In this document: piece after piece, positions 1-11,430 of the stretch
Numbering within the stretch: the first letter of the stretch is position 1
Layout of the letters: the number at the start of each line of letters is the position of its first letter
Assembly: GCF_048564905.1 (NCBI RefSeq)
Contig: NW_027328721.1
Location: 37,406,870 to 37,470,869, forward strand
DNA from: Vicugna pacos
Lineage: Eukaryota; Chordata; Mammalia; Artiodactyla; Camelidae
Direction of reading: 5' to 3'
Length of the DNA: 64,000 nucleotides
Notes under the pieces: model-generated
Told to the model about the DNA's origin: nothing
What the model saw: the letters and a program-made list of their open reading frames with translations, nothing else
Databases searched by the model: none
Program-made: the position numbers and the translations under genes

Positions 1-1130
1 CTCCCCTGAGGGTTTTCCTACTGTCTCTGTGCCAGGGAATGCTAGGGGTTTTGCAGGATATCCCAGTGACAGAGGCTGCCTCCCCAAGGTCAGGAAATGT
101 ATTTCTCGGACTTCCCCGAACAGGGAAAACCTGTGACTGAAGAGAGCTTCGTGGAGTTGTCTCTCGAGCTCCCCACGCACTGACAATGGTTCCGGAATCC
201 TGAGCGTGGGGAGGTTCCACCACCGGTCGGCAGCGCGTGGGTTCTAACAGAAAGCCTAAGCTCGTCTCCCCTGAGGATTTTCCTAATGTCTCTGTGCCAG
301 GGAATGCTAGGGGGGTTTGCAGGATATCCCAGTGACAGAGGCTGCCTCCCCTAGGTCAGGGAAGTTACTTCTCGGACTTCCTCAATCAGGGAACACCTGT
401 GAATGAAGAGAGCTGCGTGGAGTTGTCTCTCGAGCTCCCCCACGCACTGACAATGGTACGGAATCCTGAGCGTGGGGAGGTTCCACCAACGGTCGGCAGC
501 GCGTGGGTTGTAACGGAATGCCTAAACTCGTCTCCCCTGAGGGTTTTCCTAATGTCTCTGTGCCAGGGAATGCTAGGGGTGTTTGCAGGATATCCCAGTG
601 ACAGTTGCTGCCTCCCCAAGGACAGGGAAGTTATTTCTCGTACTTCCCTGAACAGGGAACACCTGTGACTGAAGAGAGCTGCGTGGAGTTGTCTCTCGAT
701 CTCCCCCACGCACTGACAATGGTTCCGGAATGCTGAGCGTGGGGAGCTTCCACCAACGGTCGGCAGCGCTTGGGTTCTAACGGAATGCCTAAGCTCGTCT
801 CCCCTGAGGGTTTTCCTAATGTCTCTGTGCAAGGGAATGCTAGGGGGTTTGCAGGATATCCCAGTGACAGAGGCAGCCTCCCCAAGGACAGGGAAGTTAT
901 TTCTCGTACTTCCCCGAACAGGGAACACCTGTGACTGAAGAGAGCTGCGTGGAGTTGTCTCTCGTCCTCCCCCACGCACTGACAATGGTTCCGGAATCCT
1001 GAGCGTGGGGAGGTTCCAGCAGCGGTCGGCAGCGCTTGGGTTCTAACGGAAAGCCTAAGCTCGTCTCCCCTGAGGATTTTCCTAATGTCTCGGTGCCAGG
1101 GAATGCTAGGGGGGTTTGCAGGATATCCCA
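1..1130. repeat. Leading satellite block, paralogous to 3730-4861
   Basis: These first four or so monomers match 3730-4861 at a spacing of about 3,729-3,731 bp (14 monomers). They share rare variants such as CCTACTGTCTCTG at the start and the CTTCCTCAATCAGGG variant near 380 and 4110. The part before about 751 lies outside the copy A/B repeat, because its counterpart upstream of 11430 is a different monomer type. It is the right-hand end of a block that continues to the left of the window. Confidence 0.8.
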
Positions 1131-1139
1131 GTGACAGAG

Positions 1140-3550
1140 GCTGCCTCCCCAAGGACAGGGAAGGTATTTTTCGGACTTCCCCGAACAGGGAACACCTGTG
1201 AGTGAAGAGAGCTGCGTGCAGTTGTCTCTCGAGCTCCCCCACGCACTGACAATGGTTCCGGAATGCTGAGCTTGGGGAGGTTCCACCAACCGTCGGCAGC
1301 GCTTGGGTTCTAACGGAATGCCTAAGCTTGTCTCCCTGAGGGTTTTCCTAATGTCTCTGTGCCAGGGAATGCTAGGGGGGTTTGCAGGATATCCCAGTGA
1401 CAGATACTGCATCCCCAAGGATAGGGAATTTATTTCTCAGACTTCCCCGAACAGGGAACAACTGTGACTGAAGAGAGCTTCGTGGAGTTTTCTCATGAAC
1501 TCCCCCACGCACTGACAATGTTTCCAGAATCCTGAGCGTGGGGAGGTTCCACCAACGATCGGCAGTGCGTGGGTTCTAACGGAAAACCAAATCTCGTCTC
1601 CCCTGAGTTTTTCGTAATGTCTCTGTGCCAGGGAATGCTTGGGGTGGTTGTAGGATATCCCAGTGACAGAGGCTGCCTCCCCAAGGTCAGGGAATTTATT
1701 TCTCGGACTTCCCCGAACAGGGAACACCTGTGACTGAAGAGAGCTGCGTGGAGTTTTCTCTCGAGCTCCCCCATGCACTGCAATGGTTCCGGAATCCTGA
1801 ACGTGGGGAGGTTCCACCAACGGTCGGCAGCGCGTGGGTTCTAACGGAAAGCCTAAGCTCGTCTCCCCTGAGTTTTTTCCTAATGTCTCTGTCCCAGGGA
1901 ATGCTAGGGAGTTTGCAGGATATCCCAGTGACAGAGGCTGCCTCCCCAAGTTCAGGGAATGTACTTCACGGACTTCCCCGAACAGTGAACACCTGTGATT
2001 GAAGAGAGCTGCGTGGAGTTGTCTCTCGAGCTCCCCCTCGCACTGACAATGGTTCCGGAATCCTGAGCGTGGGGAGGTTCCACCAACGGTCGGCAGCGCG
2101 TGGGTTCTAACGGAAAGCTTATGTTCGTCTCCCCTGAAGGTTTTCCTATGGTCTCTGTGCCAGGGAATGCTAGGGGTGTTTGCAGGATATCCCAGTGACA
2201 GAGGCTGAATCCCCAATGTCAGGGAAGGTATTTCTCGTACTTCCGCAAACAGGGAACACCTGTGACTGAAGAGAGCTGCGTGGAGTTGTCTCTCGAGCTC
2301 CCCCATGCACTGACAATGGTTCTGGAATCATGAGCGTGGGGATGTTCCACCAACGGTCAGCAGTGCGTGGGTTCTAACGGAAAGCCTAAGCTCGTCTCCC
2401 CTGAGAGTTTTCCTAATGTCTCTGTGCCAGGGAATGATAGGGGGCTTTGCAGGATATCCCAGTGACAGAGGCTGCCTCCCCAAGTTCAGGGAAGGTATTT
2501 CTCGGACTTCCCCGAACAGGGAACACCTGTGACTGAAGAGAGCTGCGTGGAGTTGTTTCTCGAGCTCCCCCACTCACTGACAATGGTTCCAGAATCCTGA
2601 GCGTGGGGAGGTTCCACCAACGATCGGCAGTGCGTGGGTTCTAACGGAAAACCAAATCTCGTCTCCTCTGAGTTTTTTCGTAATGTCTCTGTGCCAGGGA
2701 ATGCTAGGGGTGGTTGTAGGATATCCCAGTGACAGAGGCTGCCTCCCCAAGGTCAGGGAATTTATTTCTCGGACTTCCCCGAACAGGGAACACCTGTGAC
2801 TGAAGAGAGCTGCGTGGAGTTTTCTCTCGAGCTCCCCCATGCACTGCAATGGTTCCGGAATCCTGAACGTGGGGAGGTTTCACCAACGGTCGGCAGCGCG
2901 TGGGTTCTAACGGAAAGCCTAAGCTCGTCTCCCCTGAGAGTTTTCCTAATGTCTCTGTGCCAGGGAATGCTAGTGGGCTTTGCAGGATATCCCAGTGACA
3001 GAGGCTGCCTCCCCAAGGTCAGGGAAGATATTTCTCGGACTTCCCCGAACAGGGAACACCTGTGACTGAAGAGAGCTGCGTGGAGCTGTCTCACGTGATC
3101 CCCCACATACTGACAATGGTTCCCGAATCCTGAGCGTGGAGAGGTTCCACCAACGGTCGGCAGCGCGTGGGTTCTTATGGAATGCCTAAGCTCGACTCCC
3201 CTGAGGTTTTTCCTAATATCTCTGTGCCAGGGAATGCTAGGGGTGTTTGCAGGATATCCCAGTGACAGACGCTGCCTTCCCAAGGTCAGGGAAGGTTTTT
3301 CTCGGACTTCCCCGAACAGGGAACACCTGTGACTGAAGAGAGCTGCGTGGAATTGTCTCTCGAGATCCCGCACGCACTGACAATGGTTCCGGAATTCTGA
3401 GCGTGGGGAGGATCCACCAACGGTCGGCAGCGCGTGGATTCTAACGGAATTGCTAAGCTCGTCTCCCCTAAGTGTTTTCCTAATTTCTCTTTGCCAGGGA
3501 ATGCTATGGGTGTTTGCAAGATATCCCAGTGACAGAGGCTGCCTCCCCAA
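1140..3550. repeat. Nested 17-monomer repeat, first copy (H1)
   Basis: Within copy A, 1140-2300 and about 2920-3550 reappear at a constant spacing of 4,531 bp (17 monomers) at 5671-6831 and about 7450-8081. Shared markers include the ACAGATACTGCATCC variant, the GTTGTAGGATATCCC variant, the TCTCACGTGATCCCCCAC variant and the GGAGGATCCACC variant. The stretch 2300-2920 does not match at this spacing and was replaced or rearranged. Copy B carries the same internal structure shifted by about 11.2 kb, so this duplication is older than the A/B duplication. Confidence 0.8.
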
Positions 3551-5670
3551 GGTCAGGGAAGGTATTTCTCGGACTTCCCCGAACAGGGAACTCCTGTGAC
3601 TGAAGAGAGCTGCGTGGATTTGTCTCTCGAACTCCCCCACGCACTGACAATGGTTCCGGAATCCTGAGCGTGGGGAGGTTCCACCAACGGTCGGCAGCGC
3701 GTGGGTTCTAACGGAATGCCTAAGCTCGTTTCCCCTGAGGGTTTTCCTACTGTCTCTGTGCCAGGGAATGCTAGGGGTTTTGCAGGATATCCCAGTGACA
3801 GAGGCTGCCTCCCCAAGGTCAGGAATTGTATTTCTCGGACTTCCCCGAACAGGGAACACCTGTGAATTAAGAGAGCTGCGTGGAGTTGTCTCTCGAGCTC
3901 CCCCACGCACTGTCAATGGTTCCGGAATCCTGAGCGTGGGGAGGTTCCACCAACGGTCGGCAGCGCGTGGGTTCTAACGGAAAGCCTAAGCTCGTCTCCC
4001 CTGAGGATTTTCCTAATGTCTCTGTGCCAGGGAATGCTAGGGGTGTTTGCAGGATATCCCAGTGACAGAGGCTGCCTCCCCTAGGTTAGGGAAGTTACTT
4101 CTCGGACTTCCTCAATCAGGGAACACCTGTGAATGAAGAGAGCTGCGTGGAGTTGTCTCTCGAGCTCCCCCACGCACTGACAATGGTTCCGGAATCCTGA
4201 GCGTGGGGAGGTTCCACCAACGGTCGGCAGCGCGTGGGTTCTAACGGAATGCCTAAACTCGTCTCCCCTGAGGGTTTTCCTAATGTCTCTGTGCCAGGGA
4301 ATGCTAGGGGTGTTTGCAGGATATCCCAGTGACAGTTGCTGCCTCCCCAAGGACAGGGAAGTTATATCTCGGACTTCCCTGAACAGGGAACACCTGTGAC
4401 TGAAGAGAGCTGCGTGGAGTTGTCTCTCGATCTCCCCCACGCACTGACAATGGTTCCGGAATGCTGAGCGTGGGGAGGTTCCACCAACGGTCGGCAGCGC
4501 TTGGGTTCTAACGGAATGCCTAAGCTCGTCTCCCCTGAGGGTTTTCCTAATATCTCTGTGCCAGGGAATGCTAGGGGGTTTGCAGGATATCCCAGTGACA
4601 GAGGCAGCCTCCCCAAGGACAGGGAAGTTATTTCTTGTACTTCCCCGAACAGGGAACACCTGTGACTGAAGAGAGCTGCGTGGAGTTGTCTCTCGACCTC
4701 CCCCACGCACTGACAATGGTTCCGGAATCCTGAGCGTGGGGAGGTTCCAGCAGCGGTCGGCAGCGCTTGGGTTCTAACGGAAAGCCTAAGCTCGTCTCCC
4801 CTGAGGATTTTCCTAATGTCTCTCTGCCAGGGAATGCTAGGGGGGTTTGCAGGTTATCCCAGTGACTTAGGTTGCCTCCCCAATGTCAGGGAAGGTAATT
4901 CTCGGACTTCCCCGAACAGGGAACACCTGTGACTGAAGAGAGCTGCGTGGAGCTGTCTCACGAGCTCCCCCACGAACTGACAATATTTCCCGAATCCTGA
5001 GCGTGGAGAGGTTCCACCAAAGGTCAGCAGCGCGTGGGTTCTAATGGAATGCCTAAGCTCGTCTCTCCTGAGGATTTTCCTAATATCTATGTGCCAGGAA
5101 ATGCTAGGGTTGTTTGCAGGATATCCCAGTGACAGAGGCTGCCTCCCCAAGGTCAGGGAATGTTTTTCTCGGACTTCCCCGAACAGGGAACACCTGTGAC
5201 TGAAGAGAGCTGCGTGGAGTTGTCTCTCGAGTTCCGCACGCACTGAGAATGGTTCCGGAATCCTGAGCGTGGGGAGGTTCCACCAACGGTCGGCAGCGCT
5301 TGGGTTCTAACGGAAAGCCTAAGCTCGTCTCCCCTGAGGGTTTTCCTAATTTCTCTGTGCCAGGGAATGCTAGGGGGGTTTGCAGGATATCCCAGTGTCA
5401 GAGGCTGCCTCCCCAAGGTCAGGGAAGGTATTTCTCGGACTTCCCCGAACAGGGAACTCCTGTGACTGAAGAGAGATGCGTGCAGTTGTCTCTCGAGCTC
5501 CCCCACGCACTGACAATGGTTCCGGATTCCTGAGCGTGGGGAGGTTCCAACAACGGACGGCAGCGCTTGGGTTCTAACGGAATGCCTAAGCTCGCCTCCC
5601 CTGTGGGTTTTCCTAATATCTCTGTGCCAGGGAATGCTAGGGGGGTTTGCAAGGTATCCCAGTGAGAGAG

Positions 5671-8081
5671 GCTGCCTCCCCAAGTTCAGGGAAGGTATTT
5701 TTCGGACTTCCCCGAACAGGGAACACCTGTGAGTGAAGAGAGCTGCGTGCAGTTGTCTCTCGAGCTCCCCCACGCACTGACAATGGTTCCGGAATGCTGA
5801 GCTTGGGGAGGTTCCACCAACCGTCGGCAGCGCTTGGGTTCTAACGGAATGCCTAAGCTTGTCTCCCTGAGGGTTTTCCTAATGTCTCTGTGCCAGGGAA
5901 TGCTAGGGGGGTTTGCAGGATATCCCAGTGACAGATACTGCATCCCCAAGGATAGGGAATTTATTCTCAGACTTCCCCGAAAAGGGAACACCTGTGACTG
6001 AAGAGAGCTTCGTGGAGATGTCTAATGAACTCCCCCACGCACTGACAATGTTTCCAGAATCCTGAGCGTGGGGAGGTTCCACCAACGATCGGCAGTGCGT
6101 TGGTTCTAACGGAAAAACAAATCTCGTCTCCCCTGAGTTTTTTCGTAATGTCTCTGTGCCAGGGAATGCTAGGGGTGGTTGTAGGATATCCCAGTGACAG
6201 AGGCTGCCTCCCCAAGGTCAGGGAATTTATTTCTCGGACTTCCCCGAACAAGGAACACCTGTGACTGAAGAGAGCTGCGTGGAGTTTTCTCTCGAGCTCC
6301 CCCATGCACTGCAATGGTTCCGGAATCCTGAACGTGGGGAGGTTCCACCAACGGTCGGCAGCGCGTGGGTTCTAACGGAAAGCCTAAGCTCGTCTCCCCT
6401 GAGTTTTTTCCTAATGTCTCTGTCCCAGGGAATGCTAGGGGGTTTGCAGGATATCCCAGTGACAGAGGCTGCCTCCCCAAGTTCAGGGAATGTATTTCTC
6501 GGACTTCCCCGTACAGGGAACACCTGTGATTGAAGAGAGCTGCGTGGAGTTGTCTCTCGAGCTCCCCCTCGCACTGACAATGGTTCCGGAATCCTGAGCG
6601 TGGGGAGGTTCCACCAACGGTCGGCAGCGCGTGGGTTCTAACGGAAAGCTTATGTTCGTCTCCCCTGAAGGTTTTCCTAATGTCTCTGTTCCAGGGAATG
6701 CTAGGGGTGTTTGAGGGTATCCCAGTGACAGAGGCTGAATCCAAAAGGTCAGGGAAGGTATTTCTCGTACTTCCCCGAACAGGGAACACCTGTGACTGAA
6801 GAGAGCTGCGTGGAGTTGTCTCTCGAGCTCCCCCACGCACTGACAATGGTTCCGGAATCCTGAGCGTGGGGAGGTTCCACCAACGGTCGACAGCGCGTGG
6901 GTTCTAACGGAAAGCCTAAGCTCGTCTCCCCTGAGTCTTTTCCTAATATCTCTGTGCCAGGGAATGCTAGGGGGGTTTGCAGGATATCCCAGTGACAGAG
7001 GCTGCCTCCCCAAGGTCAGGGAAGGTATTTCTCGGACTTCCCCGAACAGGGAACCCCAGTGACTGAAGAGAGCTGCGTGGAGTTGTCTCTCGAGCTCCCT
7101 CACGCACTGACAATGGTTCCGGAATCCTGAGCGTGGGGAGGTTCCACCAACGGTCGGCAGCGCGTGGTTTCAAATGGAAAGCTTAACCTCGTCTCCCCTG
7201 AGGTTTTTCCTAATGTCTCTGTGCCAGGGAATGCTAGGGGTGGTTGCAGGATATCCCAGTGACAGATTCTGCCTCCCCAAGTTCAGGGAAGGTATTTCTC
7301 GGACTTCCCAGAACAGGGAACACCTGTGACTGAAGAGAGCTGCGTGGAGTTGTCTCTCGATCTCCCCCACGCACTGACAATGGTTCTGGAATCCTGAGCG
7401 TGGGGAGGTTCCACCAACGGTCAGCAGCGCGTGGGTTGTAACGGAAAGCCTAAGCTCGTCTCCCCTGAGAGTTTTCCTAATGTCTTTGTGCCAGGGAATG
7501 CTAGGGGGCTTTGCAGGATATCCCAGTGACAGAGGCTGCCTCCCCAAGGTCAGGGAAGATATTTCTCGGACTTCCCCGAACAGGGAACACCTGTGACTGA
7601 AGAGAGCTGCGTGGAGCTGTCTCACGTGATCCCCCACATACTGACAATGGTTCCCGAATCCTGAGCGTGGAGAGGTTCCACCAACGGTCGGCAGCGCGTG
7701 GGTTCTTATGGAATGCCTAAGCTCGTCTCCCCTGAGGGTTTTCCTAATATCTCTGTGCCAGGGAATGCTAGGGGTGTTTGCAGGATATCCCAGTGACAGA
7801 GGCTGCATTCCCAAGGTCAGGGAAGGTTTTTCTCGGACTTCCCCGAACAGGGAACACCTGTGACTGAAGAGAGCTGCGTGGAATTGTCTCTCGAGATCCC
7901 GCACGCACTGACAATGGTTCCGGAATTCTGAGCGTGGGGAGGATCCACCAACGGTCGGCAGGGCGTGGATTCTAACGGAATTGCTAAGCTCGTCTCCCCT
8001 AAGTGTTTTCCTAATGTCTCTTTGCCAGGGAATGCTATGGGTGTTTGCAAGATATCCCAGTGACAGAGGCTGCCTCCCCAA
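5671..8081. repeat. Nested 17-monomer repeat, second copy (H2)
   Basis: This is the counterpart of 1140-3550 at 4,531 bp. Similarity ends near 8081, where this copy continues with a GTGATTGAAGAGAGC monomer while the first continues with AACTCCTGTGACTG. H1 and H2 differ by more substitutions than copies A and B do, consistent with an older event. Confidence 0.78.
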
Positions 8082-8862
8082 GGTCAGGGAAGTTATTTCT
8101 CGGACTTCCCCGAACAGGGAACACCTGTGATTGAAGAGAGCTGCGTGGAGTTTTCTCTCGAGCTCCCCCTCGCACTGACAATGGTTCCGGAATTCTGAGC
8201 GTGGGGAGGTTCCACCAACGGTCGGCAGCGCGTGGGTTCTAACGGAAAGCTTATGTTCGTCTCCCCTGAAGGTTTTCCTAATGTCTCTGTGCCAGGGAAT
8301 GCTAGGGGTGTTTGCAGGATATCCCAGTGACAGAGGCTAAATCCCCAAGGTCAGGGAAGGTATTTCTCGTACTTCCCCGAACAGGGAACACCTGTGACTG
8401 AAGAGAGCTGCGTGGAGTTGTCTCTCGAGCTCCCCCACGCACTGACAATGGTTCCGGAATCCTGAGCGTGGGGAGGTTCCACCAACGGTCGACAGCGCGT
8501 GGGTTCTAACGGAAAGCCTAAGCTCGTCTCCCCTGAGTCTTTTCCTAATATCTCTGTGCCAGGGAATGCTAGGGGGGTTTGCAGGATATCCCAGTGACAG
8601 AGGCTGCCTCCCCAAGGTCAGGGAAGGTATTTCTCGGACTTCCCCGAACAGGGAACCCCTGTGACTGAAGAGAGCTGCGTGGAGTTGTCTCTCGAGCTCC
8701 CCCACGCACTGACATTGGTTCCGGAATCCTGAGCGTGGGGAGGTTCCACCAACGGTCGGCAGCGCGTGGTTTCAAATGGAAAGCTTAACCTCGTCTCCCC
8801 TGAGGTTTTTCCTAATGTCTCTGTGCCAGGGAATGCTAGGGGTGGTTGCAGGATATCCCAGT
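6550..8862. repeat. Local duplication at 6-monomer spacing (~1,602 bp)
   Basis: About 6550-7260 matches about 8152-8862 at 1,602 bp. Both share the AAAGCTTATGTTCGTC variant, GGTCGACAGCGCG, the CTGAGTCTTTTCC variant and GTGGTTTCAAATGGAAAGC. The same pair occurs in copy B near 17750-20065, so the event predates the A/B duplication. Confidence 0.75.
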
Positions 8863-11115
8863 GACAGATACTGCATCCCCAAGTTCAGGGAAAGTATTTC
8901 TCGGACTTCCACGAACAGGGAACACCTGTGACTGAAGAGAGCTGCGTGGAATTGTCTCTCGAGCTCCCCCACGTACTGACAATGATTCCGGAATCCTGAG
9001 CGTGGGGAAGTTACAGCAAAGGTCGGCAGCGCGTGGGTTCTAACGGAAAGCCTAAGCTCGTATCCCCTGAGGGTTTTCCTAATGTCTCTGTTCCAGACAA
9101 GGATAGGGGTAGTTTGCAGGATATCCCAGTGACAGAGGCTGCCTCCCCAAGTTCAGGGAATGTATTTCTCGGACTTCCCCAAACACGGAACATCTGTGAC
9201 TGAAGAGAACTGCGTGGAGTTGTCTCTCGATCTCCCCCACGCACTGACAATGGTTCTGGAATCCTGAGCGTGGGGAGGTTACACCAACGGTCGGCAGCGC
9301 GTGGGTTCTAACGGAAAGCCTAAGCTCGACTTCCCTCAGGATTTTCCTAATGTCTCTGTGCCAGGGAATGATAGGGTGGTTTGCAGGATATCCCAGTGAC
9401 AGAGGCTGCCTCCCCATTGTCAGGGAAGTTTTTTTCATACTTCCCCGAACAGGAAACACCTGTGACTGAAGAGAGCTGCGCGGAGATGTCTCTCGAGCTC
9501 CCCCACGCACTGACAGATATTCCGGAATCCTGAGCGTGGGGAGGTTCCACCAACGGTCGGCAGCGCGTGGATTCTAACGGAATGCCTAAGCTCGTATCCC
9601 CTGAGGGTTTTCCTAATGTTTCTGTTCAGAAATGGATAGGGGTATATTGCAGGATATCCCAGTGACAGAGGCTGCCTCCCCAAGGTCAGGGAAAGTATTT
9701 CTCGGACTTCCCCGAACAGGGAACACCTGTGAATGAAGAGAACTGCGTGGAGTTGTCTCTCGATCTCCCCCACGCACTGACAATGGTTCCGGAATCCTGA
9801 GCGTGGGGAGGTTCCACCAACGGTCGGCAGCGCGTGGGTTCTAACGAAAAGCCTAAGCTCGTCTCCCCTGAGGGTTTTCCTAATATCTCTGTGCCAGGGA
9901 ATGCTAGGGGTGTTTGCAGGATATCCCAGTTTCAGAGGCTGCCTCCCCAAGGTCAGGGAAGGTATTTCTCGGACTTCCCCGAACAGGGAACACCTGTGAC
10001 TGAAGAGAGCTGCGTGGAGTTGTCTCTCGAGCTCCCCCACGCACTGACAAAGTTTCCGGAATCCTGAGCGTGGGAAGGTTCCACCAACGGTCGGCAGCGC
10101 TTGGGTTCTAACGGAAAGCCTTAGCTCGTCTCCCCTGTGGGTTTTCCTAATTTCTCTGTGCCAGGGAATGCTAGGGGGGTTTGCAGGATATCCCAGTGAC
10201 AGAGGCTGCCTCCCCAAGGTCAGGGAAGGCAATTCTCGGACTTCCCGGAACGGGGAACACCTGTGACTGAAGAGAGCTGCGTGGAGTTGTCTCTCAAGCT
10301 CCCCCACACACTGACAATGTTTCCGGAATCCTGAGCGTGGGGAGGTTCCACCAACGGTCGGCAGCGCGTGGGTTCTTACGGAAAGCATAAGCTCATCTCC
10401 CCTGAGGGTTTTCCTAAAGTCTCTGTGCCAGGAAATGCTAGGGGGGGTTTGCAGGATACCCCAGTGACAGAGGCTGCCTCCGCAAGGTCAGGGAAGGTAT
10501 TTCTCGGACTTTCCCGAACAGGGAACACCTGTGACTGAAGAGAGATGCGTGGAGTTTTCTCTCGAGATCCCCCACGCACTGAAAATGATTCCGGAATGCT
10601 GAGCTTGGGGAGGTTCCACCAACGGTCGGCAGCGCTTGGGTTCTAACGGAATGCCTACGATCGTCTCCTCTGAGGGTTTTCCTAATGTCTCTGTGACAGG
10701 GAATGCTAGGGGGGTTTGCAGGATATCCCAGTGACAGATACTGCATCCCCAAGTTCAGGGAAAGTATTTCTCGGACTTCCACGAACAGGGAACACCTGTG
10801 ACTGAAGAGAGCTGCGTGGAATTGTCTCTCGAGCTCCCCCACGTACTGACAATGATTCCGGAATCCTGAGCGTGGGGAGGTTACAGCAAAGGTCGGCAGC
10901 GCGTGGGTTCTAACGGAAAGCCTAAGCTCGTATCCCCTGAGGGTTTTCCTAATGTCTCTGTTCCAGACAAGGATAGGGGTATTTTGCAGGATATCCCAGT
11001 GACAGAGGCTGCCTCCCCAAGGTAAGGGAAGGTATTTCTCGGACTTCCCCGAACAGGGAACACCTGTGACTGAAAAGAGCAGCGTGGAGTTGTCTCTCGA
11101 TCTCCCCCACGCACT
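8860..11115. repeat. Local duplication at 7-monomer spacing (~1,870 bp)
   Basis: About 8860-9240 matches about 10730-11115 at 1,870 bp. Shared markers are ACAGATACTGCATCC, the ACTTCCACGAACAGGG variant, CCCACGTACTGACAATGATT, the GGTTACAGCAAAGGTCGG variant and GTTCCAGACAAGGATAGGGG. Copy B carries the same pair 11.2 kb downstream. The rare TTCCAGACAAGG monomer type makes this pairing easy to recognise. Confidence 0.75.
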
Positions 11116-11430
11116 GACAATGGTTCCGGAATCCTGAGCTTGGGGAGGTTCCACCAAAGGTCGGCAGCGCGTGGGTTCTAACGGAAAGCGTATGCTCGTC
11201 TCCCCTGAGGGTTTTCCTAATGTCTGTGTGCCAGGAAATGCTAGGGGGGGTTTGCAGGATACCCCAGTGACAGAGGCTGCATCCCCAAGGTCAGGGAAGG
11301 TATTTCTCGGACTTTCACGAACAGGGAACACCTGTGACTGAAGAGAGCTGCGTGGAGTTGTCTCTCGAGCTCCCCCACGCACTGACAAAGTTTCCGGAAT
11401 CCTTAGCGTGGGGAGGTTCAACCAACGGTC

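Larger units (their letters stand above)
752..11430. repeat. ~11 kb higher-order repeat, copy A (40 monomers)
   Basis: This block matches the next one (11431-22632) almost base for base: at a spacing of 10,669 bp from about 752 to 2310, then 11,202 bp from about 2320 to 11430. The step of 533 bp is two monomers present only in copy B. Outside it I could identify only three substitutions, near 3207, 5595 and 10605. The boundary near 11425-11435 is visible as a switch: left of it the sequence follows the 22600 region, right of it the 760 region. Monomers inside the block differ from each other far more than A differs from B, which is the definition of a higher-order repeat. Confidence 0.93.
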
